Part shown: in pieces, positions 27,055 through 36,367 of the stretch
How the letters are laid out: each line of letters opens with the position of its first letter
How positions within the stretch are numbered: the stretch's first letter is position 1
DNA from: Pseudomonadota bacterium
Lineage (GTDB): Bacteria; Pseudomonadota; Alphaproteobacteria; Azospirillales; Azospirillaceae
Reading direction: 5' to 3'
NCBI GenBank assembly: GCA_023423695.1
Contig: JAFAFA010000013.1
Span: forward strand, 62,001 to 126,000
Length of the DNA stretch: 64,000 bases
Notes under the pieces: model-generated
Database searches by the model: none
The model's input: the letters and a program-made list of their open reading frames with translations, nothing else
What the model was told of the DNA's origin: nothing
Made by a program: the position numbers and the translations under genes

Positions 27055-27438
27055 ATGAGCATCGCCCGCCCCAAGATCCTGACCGCCCTGCTCCTGGCCG
27101 CGAGCGCCGCCGCGCTGTCCGGCTGCGTCGCCACGGGTGGGTACGATCCCTATTACCCGGCCTATGGCGAGACCGTGGTGGTGCCGCCCCCGGCTGTCTA
27201 CGCGGTTCCACCGCCGGTCGTCGTGCAGCCCGGCTACCGTTATCGCTCATGGGATGATGACCGCGGCTGGCGCGGCCGGGGCTGGGAAAATCGCAGGGAT
27301 TGGGGAAACCGCGGGGATCGGGGACACCGCGGGGATTGGGGCAACCGGGGGAACTGGGGCAACCAGAGCGGAGGTGACCACAACGGCGACCCGCATGCAT
27401 GGGAACGCCCGGGCGGCCCGCACGGCTGGGGCCGCTGA
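27055..27438 (+). CDS. Repeat-rich lipoprotein
   Basis: 127 residues from the ATG at 27055, with GGAAAG upstream. A signal peptide with lipobox (ALSGC, Cys24) is followed by Pro/Val-rich then Tyr/Arg/Trp-rich sequence. Four WGNRGD-like units at about residues 82-105 come from 18-base tandem repeats. It is very hydrophilic and aromatic and is likely anchored in the outer membrane. I do not recognise the family; similar Gly/Asp/Trp-rich lipoproteins are common in this group. Confidence 0.78.
   Translation: MSIARPKILTALLLAASAAALSGCVATGGYDPYYPAYGETVVVPPPAVYAVPPPVVVQPGYRYRSWDDDRGWRGRGWENRRDWGNRGDRGHRGDWGNRGNWGNQSGGDHNGDPHAWERPGGPHGWGR
27298..27369 (+). repeat. Four tandem 18-base units
   Basis: Units at 27298-27315, 27316-27333, 27334-27351 and 27352-27369, pattern GATTGGGGCAACCGCGGG with changes. 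They sit in frame and encode a DWGNRG peptide repeat in the lipoprotein, so copy number could vary without breaking the frame. Confidence 0.85.
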
Positions 27439-27445
27439 CGGACAC

Positions 27446-28582
27446 TCAGCCGGTGGAAGCGGGAACGCGGTCGACGCGATTCCGCAGGACCAGGATGGTG
27501 TGGTCGTCGTCGCGCACCACGCCGTCGCGCAGCAGGACGAGTGCCGCCAGGGTGGGATCGACCTTGTGCAGGTCGCGGTGGATGAACAGGGCCGGCAGCC
27601 GGGCGCAGCCGCTGGTGTAGAGGACCACATGATCGCCCGGCCCCCACAGAAGATGGACCGACGCCGGAGCCAGCGGATTGAATCCCACCATTGCCCAGCG
27701 GGCACCGAGCGCCAGGATCTCCTGCGGACGCACCACCGCCCCGGCCAGGGTGCCGAGCGCCGTGTAATCGACCGCCTTGCCGTCGAATCGCAGGATCGCC
27801 AGGGCGGAGCGGCCGATCTGCTTCAGGACCGGATCGTGGGACAGCCCTAACTCGGGCCGGATCCTGAGGTCGCGCCGGATGGCGTTGACGACCACGGGGG
27901 CTGGCAGATCGGGCGCCGTCGCGGCGACCACCGTCTCGACCTGCGCGACCACCTCCGGCGTCATCCTGGTGAGCGGCCCGGACGCCATCTCCTCACCAGC
28001 ACCGGCCGCCTGACCATCCGGCGCGGTCTCGCCGTCGATCATCAGCGCGATCCCGCAGGGACCGTCCGTCCCGCGGGCGGGGGAGCAGCGGACGAACCAA
28101 TGGTCGATGAAGGGTCCGTGCCGGACGGTTTCGCCGCCCTGCCGCTCGACCATCACCGCCCCGGCCTCCGCCATGGCGCCGGCAGGCGGCGAATCGTCTG
28201 CACCCGGCCGCAGCACGCGGACCAGCAGCGCCGACCCGATGCCCGGCGTGGCATGGATGTGGAAACGGTCGGCCAGCCGTGGCACCGCCTCGAGATCGGC
28301 ACCGAGCCCCTGCGGCATGTCCGGCGGCAGTTCGGTCGTTGCGGAATCGCGATCATACGCCAGGCACTCGACGCCGGCCCCGGAGCGCATGCGGGCGATC
28401 AGCAGCGTTCCCTCGGCACGGCCAAGCGCGTATCCGCCCAGCGCAGCCACCAGACGGTCCAGACGGGCGGCCTCTTCGGCAGCCAGAACGCCATCGGCCC
28501 GCTCCGCCGCGATCCGTCGTGCCGTGGCGATATCGTCGGGCGATGCCACGGAGATGCGACGGTGACCATGGTCGGGGAACAT
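27446..28582 (-). CDS. RsbT-like ATPase fused to a SpoIIE-like phosphatase, both partly degenerate
   Basis: 378 residues. The first about 140 residues follow the GHKL layout of RsbT-type kinases (ATARRIAAERADG, then GLGADLEAVPRLADRFHI and GIGSALLVRVL), but the N-box Asn and Glu are not where expected (RLVAALGGYAL). The second part (about 150-375) has SpoIIE/RsbX-phosphatase spacing: MIDGETAPDGQAAGA, then VVLYTSG where YTDG is usual, and a closing DDDHTILVLR. So some metal-binding Asp residues are kept and one is lost. The nearest upstream gene on the same strand is the dead-receiver LuxR-type regulator, 155 bases away. Confidence 0.65.
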   Translation of the reverse strand: MFPDHGHRRISVASPDDIATARRIAAERADGVLAAEEAARLDRLVAALGGYALGRAEGTLLIARMRSGAGVECLAYDRDSATTELPPDMPQGLGADLEAVPRLADRFHIHATPGIGSALLVRVLRPGADDSPPAGAMAEAGAVMVERQGGETVRHGPFIDHWFVRCSPARGTDGPCGIALMIDGETAPDGQAAGAGEEMASGPLTRMTPEVVAQVETVVAATAPDLPAPVVVNAIRRDLRIRPELGLSHDPVLKQIGRSALAILRFDGKAVDYTALGTLAGAVVRPQEILALGARWAMVGFNPLAPASVHLLWGPGDHVVLYTSGCARLPALFIHRDLHKVDPTLAALVLLRDGVVRDDDHTILVLRNRVDRVPASTG

Positions 28583-28737
28583 CGGACCGCTCCTGTCGGC
28601 GTTCTTGTTGCTCTTATCCGGAACCTTACAATCCTCTGCCCGCCGATCCCAACGAGAAGGACGCGGCCGGCACCGATTTTCAAAGCACTGGTCCCGGCGA
28701 CGTCACCCCATCCGGAATGCCGCGCCCGGACGGGCGG

Positions 28738-29442
28738 TCAGGATACCATCGCCTCAATCATCGCCGGCTGGCGGATGGGCAGCGGACGCGGCAGGTCGCG
28801 CCCACGCAGCATCTCGGCCGCTTCCCACAAGCGGCCCAGCCCGACGATGGACCGGCAGCTGGTCTTCTCCATGATGCGGGCGCGGTGGACTTCCACCGTC
28901 TTGATGCTGATGCCCAGTTCCCAGGCGATGGTCTTGCTCTGCTTGCCGTCGACGATCAGCTCCAGCACCTCCGACTCGCGGCGGCTCAGCAGGGCGAGCC
29001 GGCGGACGGCGTCGCGGCTGCGGTCGCGCAGCTCGGCATGGGGGGTGCCGGACGCCAGGCAGGCGCGCAGCCGATCCAGGAAGGCCGGGACGGCGAAAGG
29101 ACGGGCGATGCAGTCGGACGCACCGGCCTTCATCGCGGCCACGGCCGCGTCGACGTCGCCCTCTTCGGTGACGACCAGGACCGGCAGGTCATGGCCGTGC
29201 AGCGAGGCCTCGGCCATGAATTCGATTGCGGTCATGTCCGGCAGGTCGCTGCGCACGACGATGCAGGAGGAGGCGGTGCCTAGCACGGCCAGCGCGTCGG
29301 CGCCGGTGCTGTGGACGCGGCAGGCGATGCCGACAGCGCCCAATGCCCGCGAGAGCGTGCTGCGCGACAGCAGATCGCCGTCGACGATGTGAACGAGGCA
29401 GGCGGTATTCACGGAATTGGGCACGGGCATTTGCAGGGGCAT
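28738..29442 (-). CDS. FixJ/NarL-type regulator with a degenerate receiver
   Basis: 234 residues from the ATG at 29442. N-terminal receiver-like domain (about 12-130) and C-terminal LuxR-type helix-turn-helix (about 145-210, LSRRESEVLELIVDGKQSKT). In FixJ the phosphorylation loop is VVDVRMPGM; here it is VVRSDLPDM, so the Asp is an Arg. The conserved Lys before Pro is also Arg (CIARPF). It should not be switched by phosphorylation and may respond to a ligand or a partner protein. The neighbour downstream is the RsbT/SpoIIE-like fusion. A dyad lies 93 bases upstream. Confidence 0.8.
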   Translation of the reverse strand: MPLQMPVPNSVNTACLVHIVDGDLLSRSTLSRALGAVGIACRVHSTGADALAVLGTASSCIVVRSDLPDMTAIEFMAEASLHGHDLPVLVVTEEGDVDAAVAAMKAGASDCIARPFAVPAFLDRLRACLASGTPHAELRDRSRDAVRRLALLSRRESEVLELIVDGKQSKTIAWELGISIKTVEVHRARIMEKTSCRSIVGLGRLWEAAEMLRGRDLPRPLPIRQPAMIEAMVS

Positions 29443-29839
29443 CTTGGGACCTCCACCACGGCGGACCGGCGAACAGCGCCGGCTCCTCATGGCGGCCGAT
29501 CGATCAGCGAACCGCCGCCATGACCTGCATTTTAGCGGTCATCCCCTATTGACCGCCGCTGGCGCGAGGGATAGCGGGTGTGTCTAAAAGGATATCGGGG
29601 ATAGTATACGCGCGAACCTCGGCTTGACACGACCAATCGGAGCGCTATCCCGCCACAAGCGGCAAAACCAAATGGCGAGCTCCAAGAATATCCTCGCAAA
29701 ACCCGAGGTAATCCGCGGAACCGATTGTGGAACACCCCCGCCCCGATGCTGTCCTGCGAGAGAGAATGACTCTCAGGAAACATCACTTCCACACAGCGTG
29801 AGGGAAGTTATCCACCGCAGGAAACAATCCACCATCCCG
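29443..29839. other. Intergenic region, AT-richer than the rest
   Basis: About 400 bases with no gene I can support. It contains a dyad at 29535-29556, a repeated GGGATAG element and GAGAGAATGACTCTC near 29758-29772. It should hold the promoter of the minus-strand regulator at 29442. A plus-strand TTGACA at 29624 has a poor -10 and no gene behind it. Confidence 0.4.
29535..29556. promoter_or_regulatory. Dyad upstream of the dead-receiver regulator
   Basis: GCGGTCA (29535-29541) and TGACCGC (29550-29556) are perfect inverted 7-base arms around 8 bases. It is 93 bases before the start of the LuxR-type regulator and could be its autoregulatory site. No other gene begins nearby. Confidence 0.4.
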
Positions 29840-30757
29840 TCAGACGCGGCGGCGGGTCGCCAGGACGATGCCGGCGGCAATCAGGGCAATGCCGATACCG
29901 TGATAGAGATGCGGCTGCTCGCCCAGGAACAGAATGGCCAACAGGCTGCCGAAGACGGGCACCAGATGGATGGTGAGGCCCGCCGTGTTGGGGCCGAGCA
30001 GTTCCACCACCCGGTTGAAGCAGAGATAGGCGGCGATGGACGGGAACAGCACGGTATAGCCGACCGCCAGCAGCGTGATGCCGCTCGCCTGTACCGGATT
30101 TCCGCTCAGGCTCTCCCAGATGTAGAAGGGCAGCAGTTCCACGGCACCGATGGCGAAGGTGACGACGACGAAGCTGAGGCCATGGATCGCCGGTCGGCGG
30201 CGCAGCAACGTGGTGTAGACGGCATAGATCACCACCGCCGCCAGCATCCAGACATCGCCCGCGTTCAGTTCCAGCCCAAGCAGCGTCGCCGGATCGCCAT
30301 GGGAGATCAGCGTCATCGCGCCGACCAGCGAGACGGCGATGCCCAGTCCTTGCATCGCCCCGATCCGGTCGCGGAACAGGACGAGGCTCATCAGGACGAT
30401 CATCACGGGCATCGACGACTGCAGCATCACGCAGTTCAGCGCGGTCGTCGTGTTCAGCGCGATGTATTGGAAGGTGTTGTAGATGCCGATGCCCAGCGTG
30501 CCCAGCAGCAGCACGCTCTTCCACCGCGCCAGGATGGGCGTGATGTCGTGGCGCAGGTGCGGCCAGGCGAAGGGCAGCACGATCAGCATGCCCAGGAACC
30601 AGCGCCAGAAGGCCAGCCCGATGGGCGGCACGCTCCCGGCGACCGCACGCCCCAGGACCGCGTTGCCCGCCCAGAACAGGGGCGGCAGCATCATCAGCAG
30701 CCAGGCCTGATCGGCGAGACGGGAGCCTTTGACGGGAACGGTGCGGTCGGCAGGCAT
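29840..30757 (-). CDS. EamA/DMT-family transporter
   Basis: 305 residues with about ten predicted membrane helices in two EamA repeats (first about 18-145, second about 160-298; opening LFWAGNAVLGRAVAGS, and GPNTAGLTIHLVPVFGSLLA in the second half). The family exports amino acids, nucleotides or drugs; the substrate is not shown. It follows the 113-residue gene by 14 bases in the same direction. Confidence 0.92.
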   Translation of the reverse strand: MPADRTVPVKGSRLADQAWLLMMLPPLFWAGNAVLGRAVAGSVPPIGLAFWRWFLGMLIVLPFAWPHLRHDITPILARWKSVLLLGTLGIGIYNTFQYIALNTTTALNCVMLQSSMPVMIVLMSLVLFRDRIGAMQGLGIAVSLVGAMTLISHGDPATLLGLELNAGDVWMLAAVVIYAVYTTLLRRRPAIHGLSFVVVTFAIGAVELLPFYIWESLSGNPVQASGITLLAVGYTVLFPSIAAYLCFNRVVELLGPNTAGLTIHLVPVFGSLLAILFLGEQPHLYHGIGIALIAAGIVLATRRRV

Positions 30758-30771
30758 GGCGCTGTCCGTCC

Positions 30772-31113
30772 TCAGCTGCGGCGGCGGGGCGAGGCGAAGA
30801 CGCTGGATGCGGACACCGCGGCGCTGCGGTCGCCGCCGTCTTCGGCGCGGAAGACGCTGGGGCGCGATTCGCGGCGGGGGGGACGCGGCGCATCCTCGCG
30901 GCCCTCACGGCCCTCACGGGGCGGCTTGGCAGGCTGGCGCAGTTCGGCGTCGAGTTCGGTGATGCGCTTGACCAGCGCTTCACGGATGGCGGGGGCCGCG
31001 TGGGCTTTCAGCGTCGCCAGCTGCTCCTTGAGCTGAACCAGCTGGCGCTGCTTCTGCTCGCGGGTGCGCTTGATGGCGACGTTGTCGGAATGCTGGCCCT
31101 CGAAGGAGCGCAT
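30772..31113 (-). CDS. Small coiled-coil protein with a charged tail
   Basis: 113 residues, starting from an ATG with GAGGG nine bases upstream. The first half is a heptad-patterned helix (QRQLVQLKEQLATLKAHA), the second a low-complexity Arg/Pro/Glu region. It is basic and soluble. I do not recognise it. It lies just after the groESL terminator (31314-31347), so it has its own promoter, and just before the DMT transporter. Confidence 0.6.
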   Translation of the reverse strand: MRSFEGQHSDNVAIKRTREQKQRQLVQLKEQLATLKAHAAPAIREALVKRITELDAELRQPAKPPREGREGREDAPRPPRRESRPSVFRAEDGGDRSAAVSASSVFASPRRRS

Positions 31114-31313
31114 GGAAAAAGCCCTCGTTGAAAAATACGGAAGTCAGAGGCCGGCACCCCGCATTGGGGCGCCCGGCGAGAGGGGCGGATTATTGGGAGG
31201 CGCCCGCGCCAAAGCAAGGCGGACTTCGCCTTGACTTTTCCGGATGGCGGAGGGTGGCTGCAACCTGCCAACGTATCTCCGGTGCAGGTCCGGGACATCC
31301 ACAGCCCCAAAAG

Positions 31314-31347
31314 AAAAAGGACGCCCCCTTGCGGAGGCGCCCCTTTT
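31314..31347 (-). terminator. Rho-independent terminator of groESL
   Basis: Read on the minus strand, a GC-rich hairpin (outer AAAAGG with CCTTTT, inner GCC-rich with GGAGGC, loop TTGC) is followed by TTTTTCTTTT. It begins 43 bases after the groEL stop. Confidence 0.75.
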
Positions 31348-31389
31348 CGAACCGCGGAACGGTCGGGAGATAGACGGACTTCGGGCTGA

Positions 31390-33033
<1,644 letters not shown>

Positions 33034-33081
33034 GTCTCGATTCCTTTAATTCGTAAATTTCGAAGGATACGGGCGGAGGAC

Positions 33082-33372
33082 TTAGGCCTCGATGACGCCC
33101 ATGATGTCGGATTCCTTCATGATCAGGTAATCGACGCCTTCGATCTTCACTTCGGTGCCCGACCACTTGCCGAACAGGATACGGTCGCCGGCCTTGACAT
33201 CCAGCGCCACGACCTTGCCCGACTCGTCACGGGCGCCGGGGCCGACGGCGATGATCTCGCCTTCCTGCGGCTTTTCCTTGGCCGTGTCGGGGATGATGAT
33301 CCCACCCTTGGTCTTGGTGTCGGACTCCAGACGCTTGACGACGACGCGGTCGTGCAGCGGGCGGAACTTCAT
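33082..33372 (-). CDS. groES: Co-chaperonin GroES
   Basis: 96 residues from the ATG at 33372 (GGAGGC upstream). It has the GroES opening MKFRPLHDRVVVKRLE, a mobile loop around residues 17-33 (KTKGGIIIPDTAKEK), and VLFGKWSGTE-like segments (RILFGKWSG). First gene of the operon; control is by the CIRCE element and a sigma-32-like promoter just upstream. Confidence 0.97.
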   Translation of the reverse strand: MKFRPLHDRVVVKRLESDTKTKGGIIIPDTAKEKPQEGEIIAVGPGARDESGKVVALDVKAGDRILFGKWSGTEVKIEGVDYLIMKESDIMGVIEA

Positions 33373-33434
33373 GGAATGCCTCCTTGGATCAAGGCTTGGT
33401 TCTGACTGACGTGAATTGGCGCGGGCGGCGGCTG

Positions 33435-33461
33435 TTAGCACTCCATCCCGGCGAGTGCCAG
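33435..33461. promoter_or_regulatory. CIRCE element (HrcA operator)
   Basis: TTAGCACTC, 9 bases, GAGTGCCAG. The consensus is TTAGCACTC-N9-GAGTGCTAA, so the left arm is perfect and the right arm differs at two bases. It is 62 bases upstream of groES and just downstream of the sigma-32-like -10, where the HrcA repressor is expected. No hrcA gene is in the window. Confidence 0.9.
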
Positions 33462-33463
33462 AC

Positions 33464-33492
33464 AGCTAATCGAAGCGCTTTGGGGATTCAAG
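33464..33492 (-). promoter_or_regulatory. Candidate sigma-32 promoter of groESL
   Basis: On the minus strand CTTGAA (33487-33492), 17 bases, TTAGCT (33464-33469). The spacing equals that of the htpG promoter at 713-742. The CIRCE arm begins right after the -10, so RpoH activation and HrcA repression would act on the same promoter. Confidence 0.55.
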
Positions 33493-33729
33493 AGGCTCGT
33501 TTCGGAATTTGGCACAAATGCCGGCAGCACTCACCTCCGCATGCTGCTAACATATTGATACATAAATGACTTTTGTATTGCGGGAGGGAGCGCCACCGGG
33601 CAAGATTTCTTCAAAGGGTCACATGAGGACCCGGCATTCCCGGTACCGGCGCACCGCCGCCGGAATCGCATGAGAGGAACCGGACACCGCACAGTCCCGA
33701 CCGATAGCCAACCGCATGGGAGACCGCGC

Positions 33730-33993
33730 ATGGCCAATCTCGTCCTCCAGCTCCGCGATTTCCGCCTGACCACGGCCGAGATCCTCTATCACATGCCGGA
33801 CCATCCCGGCCTTCTGCAGTGCTATCTCTGGCAGGAGCTGGATCAGGCGCCGGAGTATCCCGTCCTGCGGCGCTTCCTCGATTTCTGGCAGCGCAACCTC
33901 GACGGCAAGCTGCATTCGGTCCGGCTGGCGACCCAGACCCTGATCACCCCCGGCGATCTGCGCCACGCTTCCGCGGATTTCCTTATTCACTGA
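33730..33993 (+). CDS. usg: Usg-family protein
   Basis: 87 residues from the ATG at 33730 (GGGAG eight bases upstream). It matches the short Usg family seen mainly in alphaproteobacteria: LRDFRLTTAEILYHMPDHP, LLQCYLWQELDQAPEYP and FLDFWQRNLDGKLHSVR. The molecular role is not known. It was first described near trp genes; in this window trpF is 22 kb away. Confidence 0.92.
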   Translation: MANLVLQLRDFRLTTAEILYHMPDHPGLLQCYLWQELDQAPEYPVLRRFLDFWQRNLDGKLHSVRLATQTLITPGDLRHASADFLIH

Positions 33994-34042
33994 CGCCATT
34001 CCGGCTTCCCCGTCAGCCCCGACATCACGCCTTCCGCGACCC

Positions 34043-34058
34043 TGTGATTGCCGTCACA
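34043..34058. promoter_or_regulatory. Candidate CRP-type site
   Basis: TGTGA (34043-34047), 6 bases, TCACA (34054-34058), a perfect match to the CRP core TGTGA-N6-TCACA. It lies 65 bases before the small membrane protein gene at 34123. An AT-rich dyad follows directly. Confidence 0.5.
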
Positions 34059-34075
34059 GCGTCCGCCCGCACGGA

Positions 34076-34093
34076 TCGCTAAATTTTTAGCGA
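34076..34093. promoter_or_regulatory. AT-centred dyad next to the CRP-type site
   Basis: TCGCTAAA-TT-TTTAGCGA, two 8-base arms. It could be the operator of another regulator or part of the promoter of the gene at 34123. Too short and without a T run for a convincing terminator of usg. Confidence 0.4.
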
Positions 34094-34122
34094 ATGCCGG
34101 CGGCGAAGATGCGGAGGGCGCG

Positions 34123-34401
34123 ATGATGGCGAGGTGCAGGACGAGATCCTGGAACGACAGCTGGGGGGACCGAGATGCTGCCGGCTCCGCGTCGGATAAG
34201 GCGGCAAATAGCGAGGCGAGCGGGGAGGCGGACCGCACCGACATCCCCACCGGACAGCAGGCTTGCAAGCGATCGACATGGCAGGACCGCGAGAGCCGGC
34301 TGGTGGAGGCGCTGCTCGAATGCACGACCATCGGCGGACTGTTCGCGCTCCTGTTCGCCCTGTTCGTGCTGTTCGGCGCGGCGCATACCCTGGCGCCCTG
34401 A
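34123..34401 (+). CDS. Small C-tail membrane protein
   Basis: 92 residues from the ATG at 34123, which has a strong GGAGGG ribosome binding site. The first about 60 residues are polar and rich in Arg, Ser and Asp. The end is a single hydrophobic segment (CTTIGGLFALLFALFVLFG, about 68-88) close to the C-terminus, so the soluble part probably faces the cytoplasm. I do not recognise the family. A lysozyme gene follows after 134 bases and a CRP-type site precedes it. Confidence 0.65.
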   Translation: MMARCRTRSWNDSWGDRDAAGSASDKAANSEASGEADRTDIPTGQQACKRSTWQDRESRLVEALLECTTIGGLFALLFALFVLFGAAHTLAP

Positions 34402-34535
34402 GCCCCATATTCCGCCACATAGCCGTTTGCGGAAATTTGAAATCTGCTCTTCCCGCTTAGCGAGCGCTTCGCCTAGGATCACCCCCGTTGAGGGCGGATT
34501 CCGTCCGCCCGGCGCGCGAAGCGGGAGTTTCCAAC

Positions 34536-35030
34536 ATGACCACCAAGCCGGTCTGCCAAGCCGCGGTCGACCTCGTGAAGCATTTCGAAGGGCTGTATCT
34601 CAAAGCCTATCTCTGCCCGGCAGGCGTCCCCACCATCGGCTACGGTCACACGGCCGGCGTGAAGATGGGCCAGACCATCACCGCCGATCAGGCCGACGGC
34701 CTCCTCGCCTCCGACCTGACGGACGCTGCCGGCCGCGTCGACGCGTTGGTCAAGGTTCCCCTCAACGACGACCAGCGCGGCGCCCTGTCCTCCTTCGTCT
34801 TCAATCTGGGGGCCGGCAGCCTGCAAAGCTCGACCCTGCTGAAGCTGCTGAACGCCGGCGACTATGCCGGGGCCGCCGGCCAGTTCGGCCGCTGGGTCTA
34901 CGCCACGGTGAACGGAAAGCCGGCCCAACTGCCGGGCCTCGTCGCCCGCCGTGCGGCAGAGGCGGCGCTGTTCCAGAGCCAGACTGCCCAGGCCCAGGGC
35001 GGCATCGCCACGGCCGACGGCACCGCCTGA
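34536..35030 (+). CDS. GH24-family lysozyme (T4-type muramidase)
   Basis: 164 residues from the ATG at 34536 (GGGAG upstream). The catalytic layout is Glu-8-Cys-5-Thr: HFEGLYLKAYLCPAGVPTIG. In GH24 the middle residue is Asp or Cys, so the enzyme can be active. The GYGHT and AQ(R)ALSSFVFNLG-type helices follow. There is no signal peptide, as in phage endolysins that rely on a holin, yet no other phage genes are here. Context suggests a domesticated gene, perhaps with the small membrane protein upstream. Confidence 0.88.
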   Translation: MTTKPVCQAAVDLVKHFEGLYLKAYLCPAGVPTIGYGHTAGVKMGQTITADQADGLLASDLTDAAGRVDALVKVPLNDDQRGALSSFVFNLGAGSLQSSTLLKLLNAGDYAGAAGQFGRWVYATVNGKPAQLPGLVARRAAEAALFQSQTAQAQGGIATADGTA

Positions 35031-35131
35031 ACGGGCACCGTCCGATCCATACGGGACAAGAGGCGTTTGACGGAGCGGGATGTTCGCACCACATTGGCGA
35101 ACATCCCACCGCCGTGCTCCGGAATACCGCC

Positions 35132-36205
35132 GTGACCGCCTTTGCCTCCGACAGCCTCGCCTCCTCTGCCCGCCCGAACCCGAATCGGCCGATCGCCGTC
35201 TGGCTCCTGGTCTGCGCCGCCATGGTGCTGGCCATGGCCGTGATCGGCGCCATCACCCGGCTGACCGAATCGGGTCTGTCGATGGTGGAATGGAAGCCGC
35301 TGATCGGCATCCTGCCGCCGTTGTCGGAGGCGGAGTGGAACCGGGTGTTCGAGCTCTACAAGGCGACGCCGGAGTTCCGCATCTACAACAGCCACATGGA
35401 TCTGGCGGGGTTCCAGTCGATCTTCTGGTGGGAATGGTTCCACCGGCTGTGGGGCCAGCTGATCGGCTTCGCCTTCCTCATCCCCTTCCTGCGCTTCTGG
35501 ATGCAGGGCCGCATCTCGCCGGAGCTGTGGCCAAAGCTGGCGGGGCTGTTCCTGCTGGGCGGGCTTCAGGGCGGCATCGGCTGGTTCATGGTGAAGAGCG
35601 GGCTGGTCGATGCGCCGAACGTCAGCCATTACCGGCTGGCCCTGCATCTCGGCACCGCGATCCTGATCTACGCCCTGCTGCTGCGCACCGCGCTGGGGCT
35701 GCTCGACCCGCTGCCGCTGGCCGGATGGCGTCCTGAGGCCGCCGGCCTGCGCCGCCATGCCGGCTGGGCGCTGGGACTGGTCGCCGTCACCATCGTCTGG
35801 GGCGCCTTCGTTGCCGGATCGGATGCCGGGCTCGCCTACAATACCTTCCCGCTGATGGCAGGCCACTGGATTCCGCCGGAGGTGAACACGCTGACCCCCT
35901 GGTGGCTCAATCCGTTCGAGAACACCGCGGCGATCCAGCTGATCCACCGCGCGCTGGCGGTCCTGACCGGTGCGGTCGTCCTGGTGCTGTCCGCCCGCGT
36001 CCTGACCGCCTGCCTGCCCGGCCGCGCCGGCCGCGCGGCATTGGCGTCGGCCGCCATGATCCTGCTGCAGATCGCGCTCGGCATCGTCACGCTGCTGACC
36101 GTGGTGTGGCTCCCCGTCGCCGCGGCCCATCAGGCCGGCGCGATCCTGGTGGTCTCGACGCTGGTTTGGCTGCAGTTCGAGCTGCGGCCGGTGCGGCGGA
36201 AGTGA
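35132..36205 (+). CDS. ctaA: Heme A synthase
   Basis: Converts heme O to heme A for aa3-type oxidase in the cytoplasmic membrane. 357 residues from a GTG at 35132, the usual length; a GTG at 35114 is an alternative and no ATG precedes the first helix. It has eight predicted helices and the family segments AVIGAITRLTESGLSMVEWK, WWEWFHRLWGQLIG and LIHRALAVLTG with heme-ligating His residues. It lacks the Cys pair of Bacillus-type CtaA and fits the alphaproteobacterial type. No other aa3 oxidase genes are in the window. Confidence 0.94.
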   Translation: MTAFASDSLASSARPNPNRPIAVWLLVCAAMVLAMAVIGAITRLTESGLSMVEWKPLIGILPPLSEAEWNRVFELYKATPEFRIYNSHMDLAGFQSIFWWEWFHRLWGQLIGFAFLIPFLRFWMQGRISPELWPKLAGLFLLGGLQGGIGWFMVKSGLVDAPNVSHYRLALHLGTAILIYALLLRTALGLLDPLPLAGWRPEAAGLRRHAGWALGLVAVTIVWGAFVAGSDAGLAYNTFPLMAGHWIPPEVNTLTPWWLNPFENTAAIQLIHRALAVLTGAVVLVLSARVLTACLPGRAGRAALASAAMILLQIALGIVTLLTVVWLPVAAAHQAGAILVVSTLVWLQFELRPVRRK

Positions 36206-36285
36206 CGGCAGCCGGATTGCCGCAGCGATCTTCGCCGCGCCGGATACGGCCGTAATTCGCAAAGACCCAGTGAAAGTCCGAATCT

Positions 36286-36307
36286 AAAGCGAATCTGCAT
36301 TCGCTTT
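36286..36307. terminator. Inverted repeat between ctaA and fnr
   Basis: AAAGCGAAT-CTGC-ATTCGCTTT, perfect 9-base arms with a 4-base loop, lying between two convergent genes. There is no long T run, so it is at most a weak terminator or an RNA-end structure. Confidence 0.5.
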
Positions 36308-36367
36308 GGAGTCACATGACCTCATTCGCCGGTCGGGCTTCGGCCGCATGAGCGGCCGGGACCGCCG

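Larger units (their letters stand above)
33373..33729. other. Divergent intergenic region between groESL and usg
   Basis: About 355 bases. The left part holds the CIRCE element and the groESL promoter. The right part must hold the usg promoter; an AT-rich patch at 33545-33578 may serve for that. I see no small gene or RNA. Confidence 0.5.

Noticed and set aside
29624..29651. Plus-strand TTGACA followed after 16 bases by TATCCC, as a promoter of a small RNA
   Set aside because: The -10 is poor and there is no terminator or gene behind it.
34123..35030. A prophage remnant
   Set aside because: Only a lysozyme and a small membrane protein are present, with no integrase, structural or replication genes and no att-like repeats.
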